64,000 bases of DNA from an uncultured Paracoccaceae bacterium (lineage in GTDB: Bacteria > Pseudomonadota > Alphaproteobacteria > Rhodobacterales > Rhodobacteraceae): assembly GCA_951812615.1 (NCBI GenBank), contig CATOSU010000002.1, positions 1,612,001 to 1,676,000 of the forward strand. Reading direction: 5' to 3'. The number at the start of each line of letters is the position of its first letter. Position 1 is the first letter of the stretch. Made by a program: the position numbers and the translations under genes. Under the pieces are notes generated by a model. The model was not told the origin of the DNA, searched no databases, and saw only the letters and a list, made by a program, of their open reading frames with translations. This document shows positions 25,406 to 33,634 of this stretch, one piece after another.

Positions 25406-26777
25406 GCGGGGTTGAGGGGTCAGCTCTGACAGGATCGCGCACAGTCATTCCCGGTGCAGGCCCGGCGCGCCGCAGGGCGAGGGCCAGCCGGTTGAAACTG
25501 TCTGTCACCGGGCCGGTTCCGGTTTTTGCAATCAGCGCATCCAGTTCCGGCCAGGCCCGAACCGCGCGATCCAGAACCGGATCCGATCCCTCGGAATACA
25601 GGCCGGCGCGGATCATGACCTCGGAGTTTTCGTAGGCCCCAAGCAGAGATCTTACATCGCGGATCATGTCGTTTTCGTCCGCACTGGCGGCGGATGGCAG
25701 CGCGCGCGACACCGATTTCAGCACGTCAACGGCCGGGAAACGGCCCCGTTCGGCGATGTCGCGGCTGAGTACAACATGGCCGTCAAGGACGCCGCGCATG
25801 ACATCGGCCACCGGTTCCTCCATATCCGACCCGGCGACCAGAACCGTGAACAGGGCGGTGATGTCACCCTGATCGCCGATGCCCGGACCGGCCCGTTCGC
25901 AAAGGGCGGTGACCAGCGGCGGCAGGGATGGCGGGTAACCGCGCAGCGACAGATCCTCGCCCGCGACGGCGGCGATTTCGCGCTGTGCCTCTGCAAACCG
26001 GGTCACCGAATCGGCCAGCAGCAACACCTGTTTGCCCTGATCGCGAAAATGCTCGGCAGCGGCCATCGCGGCCCAGGCGCAGCGACGACGTGTCAGGGCC
26101 GACTGATCGGAAGTTGCGGCCACGACAACGGCTTTCTTCAGACCCTGCTCGCCCAGCGTATCGCGCACGAATTCCGTCACTTCGCGCCCCCGTTCGCCGA
26201 TCAGCGCGATTACGGTCACATCGGTGTCCAGATGTCGGGCAAAATGCGCCAGAAGGCGGGATTTGCCGACCCCGGATCCGGCAAAGAGCCCGATCCGCTG
26301 ACCGCGAACAATCGGCAGCAGGGTATCGAACACGACCATACCCGTTGAGACCCGATCACCCATCGCCCGGCGCAGTGCCGCGGGCGGTGGCGGCGACACA
26401 AGCGGGCGCACGATTGCCCCCGACAGCAACGGGCGCCCGTCCAGCGGGCGGCCAAACGGATCGATAATCCGGCCGACCCAGCGGTCCGAAGGCGCAAAAT
26501 CCGGCGGATCCTCCAGAAGGACACGATCACCGATTGCAACACCATCGGCGCTGCCGCCGATCAGCACATGCGCTGCGGTCCCGTCCAGTCGCACGACCTC
26601 GCCTCCCAGCATGCGGCCACTTGCAAGGCGCAGTTGCGCCAGTGCCCCGATGCGGGCCTGATCCTGCAACCCTCCGACGATCAGAGCCCCATGCCGGACG
26701 GCGACAACAGAGCCGCAGGGCCGTGTCAGGCGTGTGGCCTGCAGGGTACGAACGAGTGCGGCGCAATGGTCTTCCAT
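25389..26777 (-). CDS. fliI: Flagellum-specific ATP synthase FliI
   Basis: The 462-residue F1-beta-like ATPase has Walker A GSGVGKS near residue 165 and Walker B VLLLADSVTRFAEAQREI. FliI drives unloading of export substrates at the flagellar type III apparatus with FliH and a FliJ-like stalk. I chose ATG 26777, which has TGAGGA upstream. The gene is separated from fliH (43 kb) and transcribed alone, divergently from flgB. The last residues, after GMTVRDPVRADP, are variable and overlap the DUF1217 gene. Confidence 0.94.
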   Translation of the reverse strand: MEDHCAALVRTLQATRLTRPCGSVVAVRHGALIVGGLQDQARIGALAQLRLASGRMLGGEVVRLDGTAAHVLIGGSADGVAIGDRVLLEDPPDFAPSDRWVGRIIDPFGRPLDGRPLLSGAIVRPLVSPPPPAALRRAMGDRVSTGMVVFDTLLPIVRGQRIGLFAGSGVGKSRLLAHFARHLDTDVTVIALIGERGREVTEFVRDTLGEQGLKKAVVVAATSDQSALTRRRCAWAAMAAAEHFRDQGKQVLLLADSVTRFAEAQREIAAVAGEDLSLRGYPPSLPPLVTALCERAGPGIGDQGDITALFTVLVAGSDMEEPVADVMRGVLDGHVVLSRDIAERGRFPAVDVLKSVSRALPSAASADENDMIRDVRSLLGAYENSEVMIRAGLYSEGSDPVLDRAVRAWPELDALIAKTGTGPVTDSFNRLALALRRAGPAPGMTVRDPVRADPSTPLRPHR

Positions 26778-26826
26778 TTTTTGTTCCTCAGTTGTTCCTC
26801 GCAAACCCTTTCTAAAGAAATCGCAG

Positions 26827-26841
26827 TTAAGGCTTGATTGA
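26827..26841 (+). promoter_or_regulatory. Candidate CtrA box in the fliI/flgB divergent promoter
   Basis: TTAAGGCTTGATTGA reads TTAA-N7-TTGA, one base off a two-half CtrA site. It lies 24 bases before the flgB start and 50 bases from the fliI start, within the 87-base divergent region. Confidence 0.45.
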
Positions 26842-26864
26842 AGCCAATCGTGGGAGAAGCCCCG

Positions 26865-27254
26865 ATGTTTGAAAACCTGATGATTTTCCGGACCGCCGGC
26901 CATATGGCGGCCCATGCCGGCAGGCGACAGGCGCTGTTGTCGCAAAACGTGGCAAATGCCGATACGCCCGGATACCGCGCGATGGATGTGCCCGATTTTG
27001 CCGACATTGCCGGGCAAAACGTGCCGTCTTCTCATATGCGGGCCAGCCGGGCCTCACATATGCAGGGCGTGTCCGGACAGCACAAAACCGCACCAGTCTT
27101 CGAACGGGCGGGGCCGGCGGATCCGAACGGAAACACGGTGGCGCTTGATCAGGAGCTGATGTTCGCGGTGGAAGCCAGGCGCGAGCACGATCGTGCGCTC
27201 GCGATCTACCGCTCCGCGCTGGATGTTCTGCGCACCAGCATTCGGGTGCGCTAG
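26865..27254 (+). CDS. flgB: Flagellar proximal rod protein FlgB
   Basis: The 129-residue rod protein has the conserved N-terminal motif RQALLSQNVANADTPGYRA and a C-terminal helix with EHDRALAIYRSALDVLRTSI. The start at 26865 has GGGAGAAG upstream. First gene of the operon flgB-flgC-fliE-fliQ-flgF-flgG-flgA-flgH-fliL, with a candidate CtrA box just upstream. Confidence 0.93.
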   Translation: MFENLMIFRTAGHMAAHAGRRQALLSQNVANADTPGYRAMDVPDFADIAGQNVPSSHMRASRASHMQGVSGQHKTAPVFERAGPADPNGNTVALDQELMFAVEARREHDRALAIYRSALDVLRTSIRVR

Positions 27255-27256
27255 CC

Positions 27257-27649
27257 ATGAACGAGTTTTCGCAATCGCTTGTCGTATCCTCCGCCGCCAT
27301 GCAGGCTCAGGCTACCCGCCTGCGCCACGTATCGGAAAACATCTCGAACGCGGACACACCGGGATACCGCCGCAAAACCGTGACCTTCCAGGCCGGGCAA
27401 AGCCCGGACACCTCTGCGTCGGTCCTGCGCGTTGGCAAGGTCCAGCTGGACCGGTCGGACCTGAATACGGTCTTCGATCCCCAACATCCGCTTGCCGATG
27501 AAAACGGCCAGTACCAGGGATCGAACGTGAACCTGCTGGTTGAGATTGTCGATGCCCGCGAAGCCCGGCGCAGTTACGAAGCCAACCTGAAAATGTTTGA
27601 CCAGGCCCGCCAGATGTCTGCGAGCCTTATGAATTTGTTGAGAAAATAA
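27257..27649 (+). CDS. flgC: Flagellar proximal rod protein FlgC
   Basis: The 130-residue protein carries HVSENISNADTPGYRRKT near the N-terminus and a C-terminal EARRSYEANLKMFDQARQM helix, both diagnostic of FlgC. It begins 2 bases after flgB and ends 12 bases before fliE, whose ribosome-binding site AAAGGAGAT is in the gap. Confidence 0.94.
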   Translation: MNEFSQSLVVSSAAMQAQATRLRHVSENISNADTPGYRRKTVTFQAGQSPDTSASVLRVGKVQLDRSDLNTVFDPQHPLADENGQYQGSNVNLLVEIVDAREARRSYEANLKMFDQARQMSASLMNLLRK

Positions 27650-27661
27650 AGGAGATCCAGA

Positions 27662-27946
27662 ATGGATGTGTCTGCCTTCAACGCCGCCAGAAGCTATGCC
27701 GCGGCCCGGTCGGGAACGTCGTCGGAGCCGACAGAAGCAGGGCACCCTGCACAGGCCGTGTTCCGCGATTTCGAGCAGTCCCTGCAACAGGCCGAGGAAC
27801 TGGCACATTCAGCGATGACCGGTGACGCCGACCCCCATGCGCTGGTTCAGGCGCTGGCGCAGTCGGAGCTGGCGGTCGAAACCGCGGTCACCGTGCGCAA
27901 CAAGGTTGTCGAGGCCTACCAGGAAATCCTGCGGATGCCGGTCTGA
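27662..27946 (+). CDS. fliE: Flagellar hook-basal body protein FliE
   Basis: The 94-residue protein has the FliE C-terminal helix ALAQSELAVETAVTVRNKVVEAYQEILRMPV, which links the MS-ring to the rod. Length is normal. One base separates its stop from the fliQ ATG. Confidence 0.93.
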   Translation: MDVSAFNAARSYAAARSGTSSEPTEAGHPAQAVFRDFEQSLQQAEELAHSAMTGDADPHALVQALAQSELAVETAVTVRNKVVEAYQEILRMPV

Positions 27947-27947
27947 G

Positions 27948-28220
27948 ATGCTGAGCGAAGGACAGATCTTTGATGCAGTCCGGCAGGGGCTCTGGGTCGC
28001 GGTCATCGTTTCCGTGCCGATCCTGGCGGTGGCGCTGGCAACGGGGCTGGTGATCGGGCTGCTGCAGGCGCTCACCTCGATCCAGGAAATGACGCTGACA
28101 TTTGTGCCCAAGCTTGCTGCCATCGTTGCGGTGTTCTGGGTCTCGATGGGGTTCATGACACAGACGCTGGTGGCCTTTTTCGATATCCGCGTTCTTCCGC
28201 TGATTTCAGGAGGCTACTGA
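27948..28220 (+). CDS. fliQ: Flagellar export membrane protein FliQ
   Basis: The 90-residue protein has two transmembrane helices and the conserved LQALTSIQEMTLTFVPKL between them. FliQ is part of the FliPQR export-gate helix in the MS-ring. I used the ATG at 27948, one base beyond the fliE stop; the frame also extends back into fliE but that part is not conserved. fliP (43.9 kb) and fliR (32.9 kb) lie elsewhere in the cluster. Confidence 0.95.
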   Translation: MLSEGQIFDAVRQGLWVAVIVSVPILAVALATGLVIGLLQALTSIQEMTLTFVPKLAAIVAVFWVSMGFMTQTLVAFFDIRVLPLISGGY

Positions 28221-28939
28221 TGGAAACCGCCGGTTATGCGTCGCTTTCGCGGCAGGTGGGTCTGATCCGCGAATTGCAGGTCGTTGCAAACAACGTCGCC
28301 AATGCGGTCACCACCGGGTACCGGCAGGAGGGGCTGGTGTTTTCCGAATACGTGAAACGGTCCGAAGACGACACGGCCGATCTGTCCCTGACCCGCGCCA
28401 GCGCCCGGAATACCTCGCTCGAACAAGGGGCGCTGAACCAGACCGGCGGCACCTTTGATCTTGCGGTTGAAGGCGAAGGGTTCTTTCAGGTTGAAACCGG
28501 GCGCGGGCCCCGTCTGACACGGGCCGGCGCTTTTTCGACGGATGCGAATGGCGCGTTGCTGACCCCGAACGGGGACCGGGTGCTGAACGAGGCCGGCACC
28601 CCGGTTTTTGTTCCCCCGGGGCAGGACGTGCACATCGCCTCTGACGGCACGATCAGCGCCGAGGGTCAGCCGGTTGGCCGGATCGGGTTGTTCATGCCGG
28701 TCGAACGGACCGACCTGCATCGCGAAGACGGTGTTCTGTTCCGGTCAGAACAGGGTGTCGAACCGGTTCTGAACCCAAGGATTTTGCAGGGCTTTCTGGA
28801 AGGCAGCAACGTTAACCCGGTGCATCAGATGGCGCGGATGGTCGAGATACAGCGATCTTACGAAATGGGTCAGTCATTTCTGGATGCCGAGGATCAACGT
28901 ATCCGCGATTCGATCAACGTCCTGATCCGGACACAGTGA
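28220..28939 (+). CDS. flgF: Flagellar proximal rod protein FlgF
   Basis: The 239-residue protein has the N-terminal rod/hook motif LQVVANNVANAVTTGYRQEG, a central GTFDLAVEGEGFFQVE beta region and the C-terminal EIQRSYEMGQSFLDAED helix. The start overlaps the fliQ stop (TGATG). It is followed by its relative FlgG. Confidence 0.93.
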   Translation: METAGYASLSRQVGLIRELQVVANNVANAVTTGYRQEGLVFSEYVKRSEDDTADLSLTRASARNTSLEQGALNQTGGTFDLAVEGEGFFQVETGRGPRLTRAGAFSTDANGALLTPNGDRVLNEAGTPVFVPPGQDVHIASDGTISAEGQPVGRIGLFMPVERTDLHREDGVLFRSEQGVEPVLNPRILQGFLEGSNVNPVHQMARMVEIQRSYEMGQSFLDAEDQRIRDSINVLIRTQ

Positions 28940-28954
28940 ACAAGGAGGCCCGTG

Positions 28955-29740
28955 ATGCGTGCCCTGAAAATTGCCGCCACCGGTATGACCGCTCAGCAAC
29001 TGCGGGTGGAAACCATTTCAAACAACCTCGCGAATATGAACACCACGGGCTACAACGCCCGCCGGGCCGAGTTTTCGGACCTTCATTATCAACAGGTTTC
29101 CCGGGCCGGCACAGTTAACGCGGCCGATGGCACGGTTTTGCCGACGGGTGTGCAGCTGGGGTTGGGCGTGCGGCCGTCGGCGGTCAGTATCCACCTGGCG
29201 CAGGGGGCGTTGTCTGCGACGGGAAATGATCTGGACATCGCGATTGACGGGCGTGGATTCCTCGAGGTCCAGCTGCCATCCGGGCAGACCGCGTACACCC
29301 GCGATGGCAGCCTGAAACGGTCGGCGGACGGGTTGATCGTGACCTCCGATGGTTATGCAGTGATCCCGGAGGTGACGATCCCGGTCGACGCGCGCAGCCT
29401 GTCGATCAATCCGGACGGAGAGGTTTACGCCTATTTCGACGACGCCAGCGAAGGGCAGCTTCTGGGACAGTTTACCCTCGCGGCGTTTACCAATGCCAAA
29501 GGGCTCGAAGCGCTGGGCAGCAATCTCTTTGCTGAAACCGAAGCGTCGGGGGCGCCGCTGGTGGCGGCGCCCGGCGAAGACGGGCTCGGCTCGGTGCGGC
29601 AGGGATACCTGGAGGACAGCTCGGTCGATGCGGTGCGCGAAGTTACCGAACTGATCGAGGCCCAGCGCGGGTATGAAATGAACGCCAAGGTCATCTCGGC
29701 CGCCGACCAGATGATGGCGGCAACGGCTCAGGTGCGCTGA
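28955..29740 (+). CDS. flgG: Flagellar distal rod protein FlgG
   Basis: The 261-residue protein starts MRALKIAATGMTAQQLRVE, followed by ISNNLANMNTTGYNARRAEF, and ends in EAQRGYEMNAKVISAADQMM, all typical of FlgG. ATG 28955 is preferred to the GTG one codon earlier because AGGAGG lies 6 bases before it. The stop overlaps the flgA start. Confidence 0.95.
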   Translation: MRALKIAATGMTAQQLRVETISNNLANMNTTGYNARRAEFSDLHYQQVSRAGTVNAADGTVLPTGVQLGLGVRPSAVSIHLAQGALSATGNDLDIAIDGRGFLEVQLPSGQTAYTRDGSLKRSADGLIVTSDGYAVIPEVTIPVDARSLSINPDGEVYAYFDDASEGQLLGQFTLAAFTNAKGLEALGSNLFAETEASGAPLVAAPGEDGLGSVRQGYLEDSSVDAVREVTELIEAQRGYEMNAKVISAADQMMAATAQVR

Positions 29741-30141
29741 TGAGGCGTCTGGCGGGCGTCCTGCTGCTGGCGGCGTATCCGGCCGCGGCTGACATCTACA
29801 CGCCGACCCGCGTGATCCGGGCCAAGGAAGTTATCGGCCCCGGGGACGTTGTCCGCCATGTCTCCGACATGGCAGGGCCGGACGCCGTGATCGGGCTGGA
29901 AGCCCGGCTGACGCTCTACCCCAATCAGCCAATTCGTACCGGAGATGTGGGGCCGCCCGCGATCGTTGAACGAAATCAGGTTGTTACGCTTACTTTTGCA
30001 ACCGGCGGATTGCGAATCGCAACCGATGGCCGGGTTTTGGACCGCGGCGCAGCCGGCGACATGGTGCGGGTGATCAACCTGAGTTCGCGCACTTCGGTGT
30101 CCGGCCGCGTTCATGAAAACGGATGGATCGAGGTGGAATGA
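29740..30141 (+). CDS. flgA: Flagellar P-ring assembly chaperone FlgA
   Basis: The 133-residue protein has a signal peptide (MRRLAGVLLLAAYPAAAD) and the SAF/ChapFlgA-type core, with VVTLTFATGGLRIATDGRVLD and a final DMVRVINLSSRTSVSGRV. FlgA helps FlgI polymerise into the P-ring in the periplasm. It overlaps both flanking genes (flgG stop, flgH start). Shorter than E. coli FlgA, as is common in alphaproteobacteria. Confidence 0.92.
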   Translation: MRRLAGVLLLAAYPAAADIYTPTRVIRAKEVIGPGDVVRHVSDMAGPDAVIGLEARLTLYPNQPIRTGDVGPPAIVERNQVVTLTFATGGLRIATDGRVLDRGAAGDMVRVINLSSRTSVSGRVHENGWIEVE

Positions 30142-30872
30142 TGCGACAAGTTCCCGTTGTTACTCTGGCGACGGCGATTGGGTTGGCGTCCTGTGCCCGG
30201 GTCGATCACCTTGGTCGTCCGCCGACGTTTTCTTCCACGGATGACGGACCGGAACATGCCGCGATGCTGTTTCCGGGCCTGCCGCGGGTGACGGAACCGT
30301 CCCACCCGGTAGATCGGTCGTCGCTGTGGAGCGGGGGGCAGCAATCCCTGCTGGGTGACCATCGCGCCAGCCGGAAGGGCGACATTCTGACCGTGGTGAT
30401 CGAGATCGACGAAAAAGCCGAGATATCGAACGACACAGAGCGGTCGCGATCGGGCTCGGAAACGCTGGAAGTGCCGCAACTGTTCGGGGTTCCGCAGCGG
30501 ATCAATGAAAGCCTGCCGGCCGGGGCGTCGATGGGCCAGGCCGTAGAGCTGGGCTCGTCCGGGACATCAGCCGGCGAGGGTTCGGTCAAGCGTAAGGAAA
30601 AGCTGACTTTGCGTATCGCTGCGACCGTGATCGACGTGCTTCCCAACGGCGTTCTCAGCATTGCCGGTTCACAGGAGTTGCGGGTGAATTTCGAGCTGCG
30701 TGAACTGCTCGTGCAGGGGTATGTCCGGCCCGAGGATATTTCACGCCTCAACGAGATTACCTACGACAAGATCGCGTCGGCTCGCATGTCCTATGGCGGG
30801 CGCGGCCAGATCACGGATGTGCAGCAACCGCGATATGGTCAGCAAATTCTGGATATGATCCTCCCGTTCTGA
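30138..30872 (+). CDS. flgH: Flagellar L-ring lipoprotein FlgH
   Basis: The 244-residue protein has a lipoprotein signal (lipobox LASC) and the conserved FlgH segments SLWSGGQQSLLGDHRASRKGDILTV (first 20 or so residues of the motif) and ISRLNEITYDKIASARMSYGG. It forms the outer-membrane bushing. Two adjacent ATG codons (30138, 30141) are possible; GGTGG precedes them. The start overlaps the flgA stop. Confidence 0.94.
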   Translation: MMRQVPVVTLATAIGLASCARVDHLGRPPTFSSTDDGPEHAAMLFPGLPRVTEPSHPVDRSSLWSGGQQSLLGDHRASRKGDILTVVIEIDEKAEISNDTERSRSGSETLEVPQLFGVPQRINESLPAGASMGQAVELGSSGTSAGEGSVKRKEKLTLRIAATVIDVLPNGVLSIAGSQELRVNFELRELLVQGYVRPEDISRLNEITYDKIASARMSYGGRGQITDVQQPRYGQQILDMILPF

Positions 30873-30881
30873 GACCTCGTA

Positions 30882-31379
30882 ATGATTTCAAAGCTTCTAC
30901 CTTTGCTTATGGGACTGGCGGGCACCGGTGCAGGTGTCGGCGCCGGCCTGTTTCTGGCACCGATGGAGGATCCGGCCGAGGACACCACCCAAGAACCGGC
31001 AGCCGCGGCGCAGGAAACAGCGGACGCACACGGTCAGAAAGAAAGCCACGGATCAGCGGCCGAATACGTGAAACTCAGCAACCAGTTCGTGGTGCCGATC
31101 GTCGAACGGGACCGGGTTGCAGCGATGGTCGTGCTGTCGCTCAGCCTCGAAGTGCAACCCGGCGCGCAGGAGAAGATCTATTCGATTGAGCCCAAGCTGC
31201 GCGACGGGTTTCTGCGCGTTCTGTTCGACCATGCCAACATGGGGGGGTTTGGCGGCACGTTCACCGATGCCGACATGCTGGACGTGCTGCGCGGCGCCTT
31301 GCGCGATGTTGCGCGCCGCGACGCCGGGGATGCTGTGCGAAACGTGCTGATCGTGGATATCGCCCGTCAGGATACCTGA
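30882..31379 (+). CDS. FliL-family flagellar basal-body protein (first copy)
   Basis: The 165-residue protein has an N-terminal membrane anchor (MISKLLPLLMGLAGTGAGVGAG), an acidic, Ala-rich linker and a C-terminal FliL-like domain: EYVKLSNQFVVPIV, then LSLSLEV and LRDGFLRVLFDHANMGGF. FliL proteins ring the stator and support torque. A second FliL-family gene lies at 40829-41323, so this copy, placed after flgH, is a paralogue whose role may differ. Last gene of the flgB operon. Confidence 0.8.
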   Translation: MISKLLPLLMGLAGTGAGVGAGLFLAPMEDPAEDTTQEPAAAAQETADAHGQKESHGSAAEYVKLSNQFVVPIVERDRVAAMVVLSLSLEVQPGAQEKIYSIEPKLRDGFLRVLFDHANMGGFGGTFTDADMLDVLRGALRDVARRDAGDAVRNVLIVDIARQDT

Positions 31380-31413
31380 CCGCGTTCTGCGTCGGACGTC
31401 CGCATTCAGCTTA

Positions 31414-31782
31414 TCACCCGGGCTGGTGGCCCTTGCCCGGCCGGTTGCCATGCAGCATTCGGATGGCCTCGGACCGGCCGAAGGCCTGCCGGACGCGGGT
31501 CAGTTCCTGCGATTTGCGGGCCAGTACACGCGCCAGTTCCGCATTCAGCGCCGCCCTGCGGTTGCCCGACCATTTTCGCCAGGCCATCTCGGCCCCGCTC
31601 AGCGCCAGTGCCCCGGTTTTCCCGATGTCCGCCGGCGCAAATTCGGCGCCGCCGGCATCCAGCGCGGCCAGGGCCCGGCGCAGCGCTGTCTCTTCGGCGC
31701 AAATGGCCTTAATCGCGCGTTGTTCGTGTTGGTAAACTGCGTCGGCAACCTGCTGCAGCCTGCCGAGATGTTTGGGTTTCAA
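31414..31782 (-). CDS. Small helical flagellar-operon protein, FliJ candidate
   Basis: The 122-residue protein is rich in Ala, Arg, Leu and Glu and looks almost wholly helical, with likely coiled coil in residues 1-50 and 65-105. No family signature is clear to me. The TTG start is fused to the flhB stop (TTGA), so it is translationally coupled as the last gene of the fliL-to-flhB operon. No fliJ is otherwise visible; size and helical character fit a FliJ-like stalk or export chaperone, but this is inference. Confidence 0.6.
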   Translation of the reverse strand: MKPKHLGRLQQVADAVYQHEQRAIKAICAEETALRRALAALDAGGAEFAPADIGKTGALALSGAEMAWRKWSGNRRAALNAELARVLARKSQELTRVRQAFGRSEAIRMLHGNRPGKGHQPG

Positions 31783-32870
31783 AACGCACGCTCCCTTGCC
31801 TTGGTCCGCATTTCATCGGCAAAACGGATCGCTGCCGCGACCGCCCTGTAATGAGTTTCATCAATCTCGCTGCCGACCCGGACTGCGGCATGCAGTGCGC
31901 GGGCGGTGGGCGGATCGCTGTGAACAGGCACGCCTGCGGCCATCGCGGTTTCGCGAATACGTCGCGCGGTTTCATCCACACCCTTTGCCACACAAACCGG
32001 CGCGGCACCGGGCATCCGGCTCCATTTCAGCGCGACTGCGTAATGGGTCGGGTTCACGATGACCACGTCGGATTTGGGAACCTCGGCCAGCATCTGATTG
32101 CGGGCGATTTCCTGACCGCGCTGGCGTCGCGTCTGCTTCAGATGCGGGTCGCCCTCGGATGACTTGGTTTCGTCCTGCACCTCTTGTCGGGTCATCCGGT
32201 TGCGGCGGCGATGCTCCACATGCTGCCAGATCGCGTCGATTGCACCTATGGCCAGCGCCACCAATGCGGCAAGCCCGAGGAATCGGAGCCCGAGCCGGCC
32301 CATCTGCGAAACGGCCAGCGCGGGGTCCGAGCCGGAAAGGGCGATGATATCTGACAGGTTCGCCCGGAGAAACAGGGCGAGACAGATCGCAAACAGAAAG
32401 AGCTTGGTAAAGCTCTTGGCAAACTCAAAGAGCCCCATCCGCCCGAATTTCTGCTTGGCATTGGCCAGCGGAGAGATGCGGGACATCCGGGGCGCCAGCT
32501 TGGAGGGTGTAAAGGTGAACGCGCGCTGGGCAAGAACCGACAGGATCACCGCGGCAGCCGGAGCGACGAACCAGCCGAACGTGGCGCCGGCGGTAAGCCC
32601 GATCACATCGCGCAGACGAACGCCGGCCGAGGCCAGAAATTCCGGGTGGATCAGACGGTCGGGGCTGTCGAGAAAGGGCATGAGAGCAGAGCCGGCGGCA
32701 ACGATCGTGCCAGCTCCGGTTGTTAGCAGGGCCAGAAGCAGACCGAGATAGGCCGCGGCGACAGACAGATCCGCTGATCGCGCTACCTCGCCCTTTTCCC
32801 TTGCCTGCCTGAGCTTCTCCGGCGTCGGTTCGAAGGATTTTTCAGCCTGATCCTTGTCCTGTCCGCTCAC
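31779..32870 (-). CDS. flhB: Flagellar export switch protein FlhB
   Basis: The 363-residue protein has four transmembrane helices (about 30-210) and a cytoplasmic domain containing the autocleavage site NPTH (in VVIVNPTHYAVALKW). FlhB sets substrate specificity of the flagellar exporter with FliK. It starts within the fliR stop (ATGA) and ends overlapping the small gene downstream. Confidence 0.95.
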   Translation of the reverse strand: MSGQDKDQAEKSFEPTPEKLRQAREKGEVARSADLSVAAAYLGLLLALLTTGAGTIVAAGSALMPFLDSPDRLIHPEFLASAGVRLRDVIGLTAGATFGWFVAPAAAVILSVLAQRAFTFTPSKLAPRMSRISPLANAKQKFGRMGLFEFAKSFTKLFLFAICLALFLRANLSDIIALSGSDPALAVSQMGRLGLRFLGLAALVALAIGAIDAIWQHVEHRRRNRMTRQEVQDETKSSEGDPHLKQTRRQRGQEIARNQMLAEVPKSDVVIVNPTHYAVALKWSRMPGAAPVCVAKGVDETARRIRETAMAAGVPVHSDPPTARALHAAVRVGSEIDETHYRAVAAAIRFADEMRTKARERAF

Positions 32871-33634
32871 GGGGAATGTCCGGCCGGCGACATCAGGAAA
32901 TCGTCCAGCGCCCCGTGCCAGTGGCTCAGCATGACCGGTGTGGCCAGAAGCAGCAGAAACAGCCCGCCCAGCGTCGTGAACGGCGCGCCCACGAAAGCGA
33001 CCATCAACTGTGGCATCGCGCGGTTAATCACGCCCAGGGTCAGGTTGTAGATGAAGGATGCGATGACAAAGGGAACCGCCATGGAAAAGGAAAGCTGAAA
33101 AGTGAAGGCAATCCGGCGGACGCCCCAGTCCGCCAGTCCGGCCAGATCGGGAAGAACGCCGGGCGGAAAGCTCTGATAGGTACCGATGATCAGATAAGCG
33201 GCCTTGACGTGCAGTCCGAGCGTCACCGCGAGGGCCAGCCCGGTCACCACCAATACATATCCCATCGCGGGAACCGGCTCCACCGCGCCGCCGATCATTT
33301 GCGCCAGCGACGTGCTTTGCGCGGCAATGGACCCGGCGATCTGCAACGCAAGCACGAACAGCCGCAGCGCCAGACCGAAGGCCGTGCCGATCAGGATCTC
33401 GGTTCCGGCCATCCGTATCAGCTCTGCGATCCCCTCTGGTGCCGTGATGGCGGGCAGGGCAGGTGCCACGATCGCCGTAAACGCCAGCGCCAGGCTCAGT
33501 TTCACGCGCACCGGCACGCTCCGCTCGCCAAACGCCGGCAGCATCGCCACGATCGCGGCGGTTCTCAGGAACACGACAAACCCATGCCATGCCAAGTTCG
33601 ACAACGGGGCGGTCAGCGCGATCAGCGGGTCCAT
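32867..33634 (-). CDS. fliR: Flagellar export membrane protein FliR
   Basis: The 255-residue protein has about six hydrophobic helices and the conserved LPAFGERSVPVRVKLSLALA and LALQIAGSIAAQSTSLAQM motifs. It is part of the FliPQR export gate. The genes flhA, fliR and flhB are consecutive and overlapping on the minus strand. Confidence 0.94.
   Translation of the reverse strand: MDPLIALTAPLSNLAWHGFVVFLRTAAIVAMLPAFGERSVPVRVKLSLALAFTAIVAPALPAITAPEGIAELIRMAGTEILIGTAFGLALRLFVLALQIAGSIAAQSTSLAQMIGGAVEPVPAMGYVLVVTGLALAVTLGLHVKAAYLIIGTYQSFPPGVLPDLAGLADWGVRRIAFTFQLSFSMAVPFVIASFIYNLTLGVINRAMPQLMVAFVGAPFTTLGGLFLLLLATPVMLSHWHGALDDFLMSPAGHSP

Noticed and set aside
26778-26805. Direct repeat TTGTTCCTC next to the fliI start
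   Set aside because: Two copies 11 bases apart overlap the fliI ribosome-binding site (AGGAACAA); chance duplication of a purine-rich site is enough to explain it.
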